Positions 19,194 to 30,282 of a stretch of DNA of 64,000 bases are shown here, piece by piece; the stretch's first letter is position 1, and each line of letters opens with the position of its first letter. Source of the stretch: Diabrotica undecimpunctata (taxonomy: Eukaryota > Arthropoda > Insecta > Coleoptera > Chrysomelidae). The position numbers and the translations under genes are program-made. Location: assembly GCF_040954645.1 (NCBI RefSeq), contig NC_092810.1, positions 7,486,185 to 7,550,184 on the forward strand. Reading direction: 5' to 3'. The notes under the pieces are model-generated. The model did not search any database and had not been told where the DNA came from. It was given only the letters and a program-made list of their open reading frames with translations.

Positions 19194-20888
19194 AATCTTC
19201 TAGATCCTGCGGTTTATAAGAAACTTAAAAAAGATCCCACAGCGGTCACCCTACGGAAAATCAACAGACTTATTAAATCTTCGTCCATACCAGAGGAGAT
19301 AAAGCCAAGAATATGCAACAGCGAAGCAGTCCCACCACGCTTGTATGGCTTGCCGAAAATACACAAAGACGATGTACCTCTCCGCCCTATTGTGAGCTCC
19401 ATAGGATCTCCGTCTTACAGCCTTGCAAAACATCTGGCCGATATTTTACAACCACATATAGGAAAAAACGATGCCTTTGTAAAAGACTCCGCCCATTTTA
19501 TTGAGAAGATCAAAGGAATAACTTTGCAGGAATCTGACATTCTTGTTAGTTTTGATGTGGTTTCCCTATTTACAAGAGTCCCCCTAGAAGACGTTCTGAA
19601 TTTAATTGAGGGACTAGTTTCCAAGGATATGGTGGAATTATACCGTATTTGCCTAACTACCACATACTTTTCATGGGAAGACCAAATTTATGAACAGATG
19701 GATGGAGTAGCAATGGGAAGCCCACTAAGCCCGGTCGTAGCCAACCTTTTCATGGAGCATTTAGAGAAGAAGATAATGGACTCAGCATACAAGCCTAGGG
19801 TATGGTTCAGATACGTTGATGACACCTTTGTGATTTGGGGTCACGGAGCAGAAAAACTAAACGATTTCCTGGCTTATATAAATACACTACATCCAAATAT
19901 TCAATTTACGATGGAAACAGAAAAAGCTCAACAACTAGCGTTCCTGGATGTATTAGTAAATCGAAAGGAAGGTCACTTAGGACATAAAGTGTATCGAAAA
20001 CCTACACACACAGACAGATACCTAAACAGGAACTCAAATCATCATCCTAGCCAAAAACAAGGTATCATCAAAACTTTGGCAGAGAGGGCGAAGAGAATTT
20101 GTGAACCACAACATCTCCAAAGTGAACTTCTTTATATTGAAAAAGCGCTCACCTCTAATGGGTACACCAGAATAGAAATACACAAGGCGATGAACAACGT
20201 ATCTAGAAGAAGGGACGAAGAAACAGAATGTAAAGGGAAAGCGTTCTTGCCCTATATATCGGGGGTAACGGACAGAATTGGGCGAATACTCAAGAAAGCC
20301 AACATAAAGACCATCTTCAGACCTACAAAGAAGATCAAGGATTGTTTAAGATCGGTAAAAGACAAACGCGACCCATTAGCAACGGCCGGAGTATACCGAA
20401 TACCATGCACATGTGGAATGGTATATGTGGGAACCACAAAAAGACACACCAACACCAGGATAAATGAACATAAAAGCCATTGTCGTTTAGGACATATCGA
20501 CAAATCTGCCGTTGCCGAACACGCTTTGGGAAGCGGAGAACATCGAATACTATTTGAAGAAACACAGATGCTGGACAAAACTTCACAATACTACCCACGG
20601 TTATATCGGGAAGCGGTGGAAATATACAAGCACCCAAACAATTTCAATAGGATAGAAGAAGGACTAAAAATCAACAAAACATGGATACCAGTATTAAAAT
20701 CCACAAACGCCCTTCCCGCCAAACACGGAGATAGAAAAGCTACTATAAACAACGACACGCCCCCTCAAGCCGAAACCAGTGGAGGGGAGGCGAGTGGGAA
20801 TTATAAATATTGCCTCCGTAGTACAACGCGTCGTCAGTTTCTGCTTACAAGCGAAGCATCAACATCTCCAGAAGATGCCAACCCCTAG
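19161..20888 (+). CDS. Penelope RT plus GIY-YIG endonuclease, 575 aa
   Basis: ATG at 19161 corresponds to residue 51 of the left ORF. YVDD is at 218-221 and the GIY-YIG-like motif (GMVYVG) at ~419-424. All residues match the left copy. Missing N-terminal RT residues make this a partial protein. The tail after residue 545 (TPPQAETSGGEASG..) is low complexity and overlaps the hammerhead-like motif at 20866. Confidence 0.9.
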   Translation: MKTADYKTKIQNLLDPAVYKKLKKDPTAVTLRKINRLIKSSSIPEEIKPRICNSEAVPPRLYGLPKIHKDDVPLRPIVSSIGSPSYSLAKHLADILQPHIGKNDAFVKDSAHFIEKIKGITLQESDILVSFDVVSLFTRVPLEDVLNLIEGLVSKDMVELYRICLTTTYFSWEDQIYEQMDGVAMGSPLSPVVANLFMEHLEKKIMDSAYKPRVWFRYVDDTFVIWGHGAEKLNDFLAYINTLHPNIQFTMETEKAQQLAFLDVLVNRKEGHLGHKVYRKPTHTDRYLNRNSNHHPSQKQGIIKTLAERAKRICEPQHLQSELLYIEKALTSNGYTRIEIHKAMNNVSRRRDEETECKGKAFLPYISGVTDRIGRILKKANIKTIFRPTKKIKDCLRSVKDKRDPLATAGVYRIPCTCGMVYVGTTKRHTNTRINEHKSHCRLGHIDKSAVAEHALGSGEHRILFEETQMLDKTSQYYPRLYREAVEIYKHPNNFNRIEEGLKINKTWIPVLKSTNALPAKHGDRKATINNDTPPQAETSGGEASGNYKYCLRSTTRRQFLLTSEASTSPEDANP

Positions 20889-20906
20889 TGTTGGCGAAAC
20901 GTCGAG
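20866..20906 (+). ncRNA. Degenerate hammerhead-ribozyme-like motif, Penelope 3' region
   Basis: Order: CTC, then CAGAAGA (consensus CUGANGA with one change, U to A), stem II arms GCCAAC / GTTGGC around CCCTAGT, then GAAA, a 2 nt loop CG, T, C and GAG pairing with the first CTC. This is the layout of the minimal type I hammerheads reported from Penelope-like terminal repeats. The altered CUGA core suggests reduced or lost activity. Confidence 0.45.
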
Positions 20907-20961
20907 AACAAATCTCAACAGAAGACAACGGCCCAACAGCCCGAATAAACAGTTTAATAAG

Positions 20962-20973
20962 TATCAAATTTTT
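20962..20973. repeat. 12 bp target-site duplication, right (Penelope insertion)
   Basis: Second TATCAAATTTTT. Its first base is also the last base of the palindrome arm. Confidence 0.7.
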
Positions 20974-21284
20974 GTTTTTTCAAAATAAATTCTGGTCAAT
21001 CGAGTCGTTTATTGTAAAATAGAGTTTATTTTAACAATGTTTAATGAACAATTTTAAGTTTTTATGCGGAGAAAATTGTGAAAAAAATAAATGTTTAATA
21101 TTAGGTAAATAAGGTTATTTTACTCTAAACTTAAATGATAATTTAAATTGCTTAAACAAGTCGTTTTAACTAAAAAAGTGCATGATCAGTAACGAGTATT
21201 CCCCCCTTTAGCTCTTATTACTGCTTTCATCTTTCTCAGCATGCTTGCAAGTAAATTTTGGACATATCCTTGGGAAATTGCATT

Positions 21285-22200
21285 TCATTCATCCTGTGCA
21301 GCAAGCCGAAGCTGCTCTATCGTATTTGGAACGGGATTTCTTTGTCGTATGCTGCGTTTTAGATGATCCCACATGTGCTCTATTGGATTTAAATCCGGGC
21401 TAAACGGTGGCCAATCCAATCTTCGAATTTGGACCTCATCAAGGTAATTACTCACTATGGCAGCGGCATGTGGTCGAGCATTATCGTACATTAACGTGAA
21501 TCTTTCATATCCAATGTAACCAACATATGACAAAACTTGATCCTGCAGGATGTTTTAAACGTAAAACTCACCAGTCATCCATCCAATCACTTCCACAAGT
21601 ACGGTAGGTACCTCCCAACTAATACCTTCCCAAAGAATTATGCCATCAACTCCAAAACTAACGGTCTGGGCGAGACTGCAGCTGGCGAATCGTTCTCCAA
21701 CTCTTCTGTAGACGTAGTTTTGACCATATGGCTTCCATAATAGGATTCTGGTCTCATCAGTAAAAAGAACGTTTTTCCAGTTGTCGATATTCCACTAAAT
21801 ATGTGTTCTTGCAAATTCCAAACGACGAGCTTTATGATTTTGGAAAAGACGTGGAACTTTGGCGGGGCGTCTGGGCTTTAAGTTTGCTTCTTTTGATCTT
21901 CGTCTAACTGTTTGTGAACTCACATTAACTTGTCTAACATTTAATAGCTCATTTCTGAGGTGCATCGATGTCAATGAACGATTTCGTGTAGAATTAAGAA
22001 CCAAAAAACGGTCATCAATTGCAGTTGTGCTCCTTGGGCGTCCTTGACCAGGCCTTCGTACAAAATTTCCTGTTTCGCGGTACCTTTTTAGAGTATTCGA
22101 AACTATAGATTCAGTTCTGCTGAGACGTCGTGCGATTCCATTTTGTGCATATCCTTTCTTGTACAAAATTACAATATGTGGTACTTGGACTTCATCGCAG
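21285..22200 (-). pseudogene. Tc1-like transposase (DD34E), inactivated
   Basis: Minus strand: paired helix-turn-helix N-terminus (YKKGYAQNGIARRLSRTES and RRPGQGRPRSTTAIDDRF), second HTH, then FTDETRILLWKPYG (first Asp), MYDNARPHAA (second Asp) and WPPFSPDLNPIEHMWD (Glu). There are 34 residues between the second Asp and the Glu, the Tc1 spacing. In-frame stops lie after FARTHI (21795) and near 21535; the C-terminus ends soon after AAQDE. About 300 codons in all, close to the 340 of complete family members. Confidence 0.85.
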
Positions 22201-22513
22201 TGTCAAATTGGTGGGATATTTGTTTTAAACTTAGTTAAATCAAAACAATATTTAATTAAACTTAATAAATTAAACTAAAAATAACCGAAATAGCATGATT
22301 GTTCCTTTACGTGAAGAAGGATTTTTATGATAAAATATACGAATTACACTAACCACTGAATAAACGTCAAAATAAATATCAAAATATTTCAAACCAGTTG
22401 AGTACATCAGCCTACTATATGAGTATTATCAGTAATCTAAAATTATTTTGAAATAATAATGACTACAAAAAAAATTGGATGAATTCCAAAATATTCGATA
22501 TTTTTGTCCATGA

Positions 22514-22516
<3 letters not shown>

Positions 22517-22580
<64 letters not shown>
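22517..22580. repeat. (TA)n microsatellite
   Basis: About 31 TA units beginning at the TA flank of the Tc1-like element. Confidence 0.95.
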
Positions 22581-22581
<1 letters not shown>

Positions 22582-22850
22582 CCTATATTAAACTTAACAG
22601 TCCTCCAGGTTGAACGGCGTCAATTATCATTGCGCCGAGCTTTCGACATCCTCTTCGATGTCTTTTTCAGGGTTTCTGAGGTCTCGGACTCCCGAGCCCC
22701 CAGACACTAGTACACTAATCACTAACCAATGTAATACTGGTATTACTACACTTCTTTTTTTTTTATCTCTACGTTTTTTATAGAATTTTTCAGGAAAAGA
22801 GTAAAGAAAATATAAAGAATTCAGCTTCAGTATTTCAGTTTTCAAAAAAA
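22581..22850 (-). mobile_element. Penelope-like terminal fragment
   Basis: Minus strand. Contains a hammerhead-like block (22633-22672) in the arrangement seen at the Penelope 3' end and a GC-richer flank (GGGGGCTCGGGAGTCC). No coding domain; probably a terminal-repeat remnant of another Penelope family. Confidence 0.4.
22633..22672 (-). ncRNA. Second hammerhead-like motif
   Basis: On the minus strand: CCCTGAAAAA, stem II GACATC / GATGTC around GAAGAG, then GAAA, GCTC and GGCG. Compared with CUGANGA, the G8 position is A. Stem II is six perfect pairs, and the GAAA-NN-TC ending equals that of the motif at 20866. Confidence 0.45.
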
Positions 22851-22855
22851 TACAA

Positions 22856-23765
22856 ATCTGGTTATATCAGATAATATAGACACTACACTATCGTCTTCCA
22901 ACGACATAATTTTAGACGCAGCCATAGATTCTGTAGGAAAAACTAAACATATCACAAAAGCTCGTTCTTGGTGGAACACTGAAATCGCATCTGCTTTAAA
23001 GCAAATAAAATATGCTTTTAATATATACAGGAAGTACATCACTCCTAATAAAAATTTTAGGTCTATAAACGTCAGATCTCGATTTTTAATAAAGCAAGCA
23101 AAAAGGAGAGCTGGACCAATTACGTATCGTCAATTGACTCGTCTACGCCCATAAGGAATACATGGCAAAAAATAAGGAAAATAAAAGGTTCAAAAACATT
23201 AGACCATACTGACACAATAACTACAAATGATCAACAGCTTCAAACAAATAAGAAATCTCAGAATTTTTAATAGAACAATATCAATTCTATTTAAGCAATC
23301 AGCGGTACCAACCAAATTTCTTAGAACATAAACAAAGAACAGAAGCATAAAAAAGTAAAATATGAGATGTTGCTTGCCCACTCAACACTTCCTTAACGAT
23401 TGATGAATTAATTGAAAGTCTTAATAACCCCAGAAATACTTCACTGGACCCGATGGACTACCACCAAATTTTATTGAAAATCTACGTGTTAGCGCGAAGG
23501 CTACTCTAGTAGAGAATACAAAACTTATTCGGCCTATCAATATCCATCTTTCTGACGCGAGCAATTTTATAACACTTTTTAAAAAAACAATAAATCAAAG
23601 AGATTAAAGTGGTACTTAGAAAAGAAAAATCTCCTTACATCAATCCGAAGTGGATACCGATCAGAACGGTCTACAGTGGATAATAATCATAGCATTACAA
23701 TCTCAAATAAAAAATTAATAGCAATTTTCTTTGATTTCACCAAAGCGTTTTCTCCTTTTTTGCAC
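22856..23765 (+). mobile_element. LINE relic (Jockey/I-like endonuclease-RT linker and RT start)
   Basis: The plus strand reads DIILDAAIDSVGKT, then ARSWWNTEIASALKQ, SWTNYVSSI and TWQKIRKIKG in shifting frames. It then gives a TIDELIESLNN and DPMD stretch and RSGYRSERSTVDN with FFDFTKAF. These are the linker and first RT motifs of Jockey/I-type LINEs. Many frameshifts; joined at ~23765 to a different LINE. Confidence 0.6.
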
Positions 23766-23769
23766 TCTA

Positions 23770-24958
23770 GGATGTACCAAAAAATAGAACAACAACTTGG
23801 TGACACACAGTTTGGATTCCGCAATAACCTTGGAACAAGAGAAGCACTATTTAGTATTCAGGTTATGGTACAGAGATGTCGGACATCCAGTTTATATGTG
23901 TTTTATTGACTTCGAGAAGGCCTTTGATCGAGTAAAACATACTGAAATGATAGCCATTCTTCAGCAGGTAGGTATTGATGATAAAGACCTACGCATTATT
24001 AAAAATTTTTACTGGGATCAACGTGCAAACATCAGGATTGGCCGGGACGCTTCTGAAGAGCTTCAAATACGAAGAGGAGTAAGGCAGGGCTGCATTTTGT
24101 CCCCGCCACTATTTAACATCTATTCTGAGTTCGTTTTCAATAAAGCAGTGGATAATGTTCAATGTGGTATAAAAATGAATGGCGTCAATATTAATAATTT
24201 GAGATATGCGGATGACACAGTGTTAATTGCAAGAAATTACGAAGAACTTCAACATCTAATTAATAGGATTACCACAACGTTTGATGAATATGGCCTTAAG
24301 CTAAACACCGCAAAGACAAAGGTGATGGTCGTCAGTAAAACGTCTATACAACCGGAAGTGGTAACAGCTTATGATGAACAACTGGAGAGAACTAACAGTA
24401 TCACTTACCTTGGTTGTAATCTAAATGAGAACTGGGACATGAGCAAAGAAATTAGAATACGGATAGAGAAGGCCAGAGCTGCATTCTTTAACATAAAGAA
24501 ACTGTTATGTGGAAACAATATTACTTTAAGTCTGAAAATTAGATTAGTGAGATGTTATGTGTTCTCTACTCTTTTGTATAGTGTCGAAGGTTGGACTTTA
24601 ACGGATACACTTCTCAAGAAACTGGAAGCCTTTGAAATCTGGGTGTATCGGAGAATCCTACGAATAAGTTGGGTGGATAGAGTTCATAACGAAGTTGTTT
24701 TGAATCGGATGGGAAAAGTTACGGAAGTCGTCAAAACAGTTAAAAATCGCAAACTTGAATATTTTGGCCATGTTATGCGCCACCCAGAGAGATATAATAT
24801 ACTCCATTTAATAATACAAGGCAAGGTAGACGGAAGAAGAAGAACGCCATGGCTTAGAAACCTGAGAGTGGTTTAACAGATCCTCTGCATCTCTTTTCCG
24901 AGCTGCCGTCAACAAAATTACTAACGCTCGATAATCGAGCTCGGCACATAAAGAAGAA
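23770..24958 (+). pseudogene. LINE reverse transcriptase (RTE-like), 5'-truncated
   Basis: Begins at QFGFRNNLGTREALF, frameshifts near 23870, then stays open from VYMCFIDFEKAFDRVKH to 24876. Motifs: RRGVRQGCILSPPLFN, YADD box (LRYADDTVLIA), TYLGC, VEGWTLTDTLLKKLEAFEIW, YFGHVMRH and GRRRTPWLRNLR. After the stop the frame continues in another phase with WFNRSSASLFRAA, so the 3' end was one codon-phase away. It ends at an AAGAAGAAG tail near 24958. No endonuclease domain remains. Confidence 0.8.
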
Positions 24959-24974
24959 GTTTTCTCCTTAAAAA

Positions 24975-25320
24975 TACCATGATTTTTGATATTATTGACC
25001 CTATAAATTTGTTGAGCTCTTCCCTGGGATTTACTTTCCCAGGAAACATTTTTTGCTTTAGTTACTAGATTTTTTACTTCTGTTTGATCTTACGTATGTT
25101 CCTCTATCATCTGGGTCATTTGTTTGCAGCCACTTCTGATATGCTTGTTTCTTGTTGTGTATTGCATCAGCGATGCCATTATTTGTCCACCACAATGGAG
25201 TATCCTTTTTGTTCCTTTGGATCATACCGAGTGCTTCATAAGCTGCTTCATTGACTTTATTTATTATCTCTTGGTAGGTATTCTAAGTAAAACTGTATCA
25301 AAGGTAATATTGTCGCTCTA
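24975..25320 (-). mobile_element. LINE linker fragment
   Basis: Minus strand, mixed frames: EAAYEALGMIQRNKKDTPLW, then WTNNGIADAIHNKKQAYQKW, then LQTNDPDDR and VTKAKNVSW. This WW/K-x-AY-x-KW pattern is the region between endonuclease and RT of insect LINEs. Confidence 0.65.
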
Positions 25321-25324
25321 ATTT

Positions 25325-26995
25325 TTATTTATAGTACAAACTGGACTTGCTTGGGTATAAATTATACTTTAGTATAAATGAAACACATAATTACATAATA
25401 AAATATATTATTTATCGATTCTATAAATGGAACTAGCCATATTCAGATACAATCTGTTTTTTTAGTACACAGTCTTACAAACTATCATATGAATGAGAAT
25501 TTCTCTCCCTCTATTACTACCATTATATTAGTTTACTGCAATAGACAATTGCGATATTGAAAATCAAAATGTAGGAAATAAATTTCACTTTTTGTCAACA
25601 AATTGTAACAAAATATGACATGATGTGCTTCGAAGATTGATTTCACGGACGTTAAATTTCAAAATTAGTTTGTTTTATATTTCATCTTATTTTATTCCAA
25701 AAATATTTGTCAACAAAATTTGTTTAGTTAATTAAATATCCGAACAACTCTACTTTGGCACATAAATTGACCACAAGCAAATTATATTTTCTTAGGGAGT
25801 TACCAGAAAAAATAAATGATGCCTCGATGTATATCGAGGTGAATATTCAAGTATACAAGGTGATGAACTTCTTTAACAAAATCCGTTATATCTGTTATTA
25901 CAGGAGATATAAAAAACTTACAAATATACAGAGTCTTCCATAACACTGTACTGCATCAAAGATATGTTTTTTTTTTTAACAAAACACCTGTATTATTTTC
26001 TCGTTTACAACAATACAAAGTTGTCTGGTATACAGGGTATTTTAAAAGTTATAACCAAATTTTTTTATTTTCTTTTTTTTTCTATTTATTTCTTCTTTAT
26101 TTTATTTTTTTTGTGTTGCAAGATATTTGTGAATAGTAAAATGAGTAAAAATAATAAATTATAGAAAATGCTTGGGATAAATTAAACTACATTGACTGAA
26201 CTTTATGATGGTGATATAAAATACAGGGTGATGCATTTAAAACACTGTTCTGGCTTACTGTTGTTAGATTTAAAGAGTATTAGCAAAATCAAGGATTTTT
26301 ATACATTTTGACAATCATTTAAAAACTATGGCTAAAGAAGGTAGTTACTTTTGTACCTTTTTTCAGTTACGAATATACAGCGTTAAACTTGTTACGATTT
26401 TCATTGTAATTTGGGTACCACTTTTTAATCTTTTAGTAAACCCTATTCATTCTACAAATGCCCAATCGTCAACATAACCACGTGTAAGCCAAACAGGGTC
26501 GTACTGATGTACGACCTATGTATCATATGATTTTTAAAAATATTTAATTTTGATACTGTTAGTGTAAGAATTTCTTGAAATTTAATCATTATATCACAAT
26601 TAAACTAAACTCTAAAAAATAACACGACCAGTAAATAACTTAACAATAACTATAACATAAATATAACACAATATAATTAACTTAAAAATCAACACGATAC
26701 AATTTGAATTTAAAATGATGGCAAATTAGGATCTGTAACATGAGAATATGTCTCGCTTACGGTAATAAATTAATTTTTATAGCCTCTTGACGAATGAGAC
26801 GGCGAATATCAACACGTGCTCATGTTTACTGATGGGAATTTGGTAAAAGAATATACTTTAGACTCAGCTTGTCTAGGAAACCGGTGACAGTCAATGACGG
26901 CCAATTCTAAATCCAATCGGAAGCTTTCGAGATTCTCCGGCTCTGTACCTTCTTTTGATAGGTGCATGGTACATTTATCCAGGGATGCCAGGTCT
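25325..26995. other. AT-rich DNA, no gene seen
   Basis: Contains a T-rich stretch near 26050-26110 and two mariner-type terminal sequences (TACAGGGTATTTT at ~26031, TACAGGGTGATGC at ~26222) that may be solitary MITE ends. No supported coding sequence. Confidence 0.5.
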
Positions 26996-26999
26996 GGAG

Positions 27000-28310
27000 A
27001 TTTTTCCTCAGAATTGGGGAAAAACTTGTTTAAAATGACTAATATCTGGGGAAATCAAACTGGCTAAAATATGTTATTAAATTTAGTAAAAAATAGTTAC
27101 TTTTGAAAGTCCGGTAATTATGTGAATATTAAATGTACTACAACGACAAGATAAGATCGCGGTAACTGACTCCACATATAGGCCACACTCAATACAGTTT
27201 GGTGAATTGGTGCTACCGCGAACATAGATATTGCCTGGGGTTCCCTGACACTGTCATCTTTCCGTCCGGCACGCGGAAATAAGAATACAGCCGGGGCGAT
27301 TTTCCCTGCCTGTGGTAAGAGGCGACTATTGGGAAGGAATGAAGAGGTGGAGAGCCGTCGTGTTTGTAGAAACACACTCAGGGCGCTTCGGCGATATGGT
27401 CACCGGCCCACTTTAGTGAGGTTGAACGTGCTGCGTCTCTGATACACCCTTTCCCCTTTAAGGGTGTGGCGTTACGGCACGAACCCACCTGGGAGACTTA
27501 AAAGTGGTAGAGGAGAGCTCCTCAGCGACAACCTGTCAACTGCGTTCACCTTTCCGACCCCGGGGGGGAGGGTTAGTGGAGCCCCGTGTTACTTTATGTA
27601 ACACGCTACCCTCAATACCCTCAAATGGTGTCGGACTCGTAGGGATAAGTGGTTAGGTAACAGTCGTATGCCGAAAGGCCAGGTAGAGCAGGGTCCAGCT
27701 GATGCGTAAAATCATCAAAGGGTCACGAATTCGTCCATGATACTGTCATCTATTATAAACCAACTGTGTAGGTCCGGGGTTCCCCGACTTACAAGAAACA
27801 AATAAAATTATCAATACTTCTTAGGAGTCATGAGGCATTGTCATTTGTCATTTCCTGTAACTCTATATAATGACTGTCATACTGTCAATAATGTCAAAAA
27901 CAATTACTATGCCTGACAGCGGCATCAATAGGACTTTACAACGCTTCTCATTTGTTTCGAGCTTCTGTAATATGTCATATAATCCGTGTATAATATTAAT
28001 ATACGCCATATGACAGAAGCTCGAAATAAAAAAGAAGCGTTGAAAACTCCTATGGTTGGATATAGCATCGGTAACCTACATGATAGGCATCACACACTGC
28101 AACACGGGTTGCATACATGTAGGAGAAGATTTGTTAAAACCTGAAGTATATAAATCTGGGGAATTCTGTTCAAAATTTGGCAACTTTTAAGACACAATTT
28201 GGGGAAATAATTTTTTTGGGCCTGGCAACGCTGCATTTATCGACTGTGTATCATTGCAGTGTTGATACTCGAACTGTATGATGTGGAAGAAAACTTGGTA
28301 GGGAAGCGAT
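27000..28310. other. GC-rich block of unknown origin inside AT-rich DNA
   Basis: From ~27170 to ~27790 the composition changes abruptly to GC-rich, with CCCCGGGGGGGAGGG near 27560 and many stops in all frames. It is flanked by related unstable-looking DNA (CTGGGGAAAT near 27050 and CTGGGGAATT near 28158). It could be a LINE 5' UTR or SINE-like unit; I cannot place it. Confidence 0.35.
27926..28053. repeat. Inverted repeat (MITE-like), arms ~50 bp
   Basis: Left arm 27926-27980 and right arm 28008-28053 share ACAACGCTTC/GAAGCGTTG, TTTCGAGCTTCTG/CAGAAGCTCGAAA and GTCATAT/ATATGAC, with a 27 bp loop. Confidence 0.7.
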
Positions 28311-29133
28311 ACGGTACAGGAAAATTAGGAATTAGATGATGAGACAGATTTTGCCATTAGTCCATATTTTTTGGGCAAAGATAAAACAAAATGGGCTAAG
28401 CATATTGCCCCTAAGAACGTCAGAACTCGAAGTGAAAATATTGTTCTGCAGCTTACGGGTTCAAAACAATGTGCCAGGCAGAAAACCGATATTTCAGATA
28501 TCTGGAACAATCTATTTGATACTGATATGTTGCAAATAGTTGCTGATGGGACTAATAAAAATATAGAAGCAGAAAAACAGAAGTTCAGTCGCTATCGAGA
28601 TATATACCCAATAAACATTGATGAAATTCGTGCCCTTTTAGGTCTCTTATATCTTGCAGGTGTAAGAAAGGCAAGTCACCCTAATACAACAGACTTGTGG
28701 AAAACGGACGGCACTGGTATAGAGCTTTTCCGACTGCCAATGAACATCACGAGATTCAGAAATTTACTAAGGTACATGCGAACTGATGATATCAATACAA
28801 GGCATGATAGAGTTAGTTTGAATAAAGATCAGATAAGAGAAATTCCTGCATATTTCTCTAACAATCAAGGACGACCCATTGGCTCTAGTATATTTGGGTT
28901 TGGTTCAAGAGGAACAGTAGTTTTATATAAAAAAAACAAGTTTTATTATATTCCACCATGCACCATCGAGACGACGTTGATCCTGTAACTGGAAAACCGG
29001 AAATCATATTAGCATATAACGGCACAAAAAGCGGTGTTGATACCGTAAATAAATTATGCCCACAATATAATGGGGCACGTTGTAGTAGAAGATGGCCTAT
29101 GGTTGTTTTGTACAGCCTTTTAAATGTTACAGT

Positions 29134-29319
29134 AATAAATTCCTTGGTTATTTACAATTGTAAAATTACAAATTTCACAAAGACCCGACCAAAAGTTTTG
29201 ACAAATTTAGCATTTAACCTTATGTACAATCACCAGAAGAATCGAAGCCAAAATGTCTATATACTCAAGACAATAAGGATTCGACTAAAGGAGATCTGTC
29301 ATTTGAGAATTTTATTATG
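29134..29319. repeat. 186 bp target-site duplication, left
   Basis: piggyBac sequence from AATAAATTCC to TTTATTATG, repeated at 30283-30468 with about five substitutions. Confidence 0.88.
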
Positions 29320-30282
29320 TTTCATTGAGTTTCAAAACCATTTAAAACCAACAGAGGACTGCGCCAGGGAGATGCGCTATCATGCACGCTGTTCAACCTA
29401 GCGTTAGAAAAAGTTATGAGAGATTCGGGAATAAACTTAAAAGGAACGATATATACCCGTAGTATACAAATAATGGCATACGCTGATAATATCGTCATCA
29501 TTGGAAGAACCCAAAATGAAGCAGTGGAGGCTTTCACACGTATCAAAAATGCCGCAAAAAACATCGGACTTCTGATTAACATCCAGAAAACGAAATATAT
29601 GCCGGCCATATCAAGAATTCAACAAAATAACTTAGAGGTGCAACCCGAAACGATAGAAATGGTGGAAGAATTCTGCTACTTAGGATCACTGGTAGACTAC
29701 AAAAATAACACATCCAACGAGATAAAAAAAAGAATATGCGTGGCTAACCGCTGTTATTTTGGCCTGGGCCCTCAACTAAGAGCGAGAAGTATGCCAATAG
29801 CAACAAAGTGCAAACTTTATAAAACAATAATACGCCCAGTGCTCACATACGGATCGGAAACATGGGCAATGACGACCCGAGATGAAGAGTTACTGCGAGT
29901 CTTTGAAAGAAAAGTATTGAGGACCATATATGGCGGAGTAAACGAACAGGGTCTGTGGAGAACGCGATATAACTTTGAACTCTATAGACTTTTTGGTGAT
30001 GCAGATATTGTGAAGACCATCAAAATAAACCGCCTAAGGTGGGTGGGCCACGTTATGCGGATGGATGAGAATGATCCCACTAAAATAACTATGCTAAACA
30101 CGCCGGTCGGAAGAAGAAGAAGGGGGCGACCTAAACTCAGATATCTGGACGATGTACAAGAAGATCTGAGGGAGATTGGAGTGAGGGGCTGGAGAAGACA
30201 GACACTCGATAGGGAAGGATGGAAGAATGTTTTGAAGCAAGCCAAGGCTCACGAAGGGCTGTAGCGCCAACTGATGATGATG
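29320..30282 (+). mobile_element. RTE-like LINE, 5'-truncated, with an open 3' half of RT
   Basis: One open frame from ~29330 to the TAG at 30262-30264. Motifs: NRGLRQGDALSCTLFNLALE, YADN (AYADNIVIIG, where the usual second Asp is Asn), EFCYLGSLV, KTIIRPVLTYGSETWAM, ERKVLRTIYG, LRWVGHVMRM and RRRRGRPKLRY. It ends GWRRQTLDREGWKNVL and a short 3' UTR with TGATGATGATG. The endonuclease and RT start are absent. The YADN change would inactivate RT. Confidence 0.85.

Larger units (their letters stand above)
19144..20961 (+). mobile_element. Penelope-like retroelement, right copy, 5'-truncated
   Basis: Head-to-head with the left copy. Starts within the codons for NATIVM and ends at CAGTTTAATAAG. 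Translation from 19161 to the stop is identical to the left copy. Confidence 0.88.
17242..20962. repeat. Giant palindrome, two 1819 bp arms with 83 bp spacer
   Basis: Left arm 17242-19060, right arm 19144-20962. Paired positions sum to 38204 at both the inner and outer ends, so there is no net length change over 1.8 kb. The encoded proteins and all antisense ORFs checked are identical. The spacer 19061-19143 belongs to the left copy. Confidence 0.92.
17164..22516 (-). mobile_element. Tc1-like transposon (DD34E) interrupted by Penelope copies
   Basis: The left end at 17164 (ACTCATGGACAAAAATATCG) and right end at 22516 (its inverse, TTTGTCCATGAGTG) are flanked by TA on each side. The left TIR is cut after 17209 by the Penelope pair and resumes at 20962 (CAAATTTTTGTTTTTTC), matching the inner part of the right TIR. 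The transposase is on the minus strand at 21285-22200. Confidence 0.8.
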
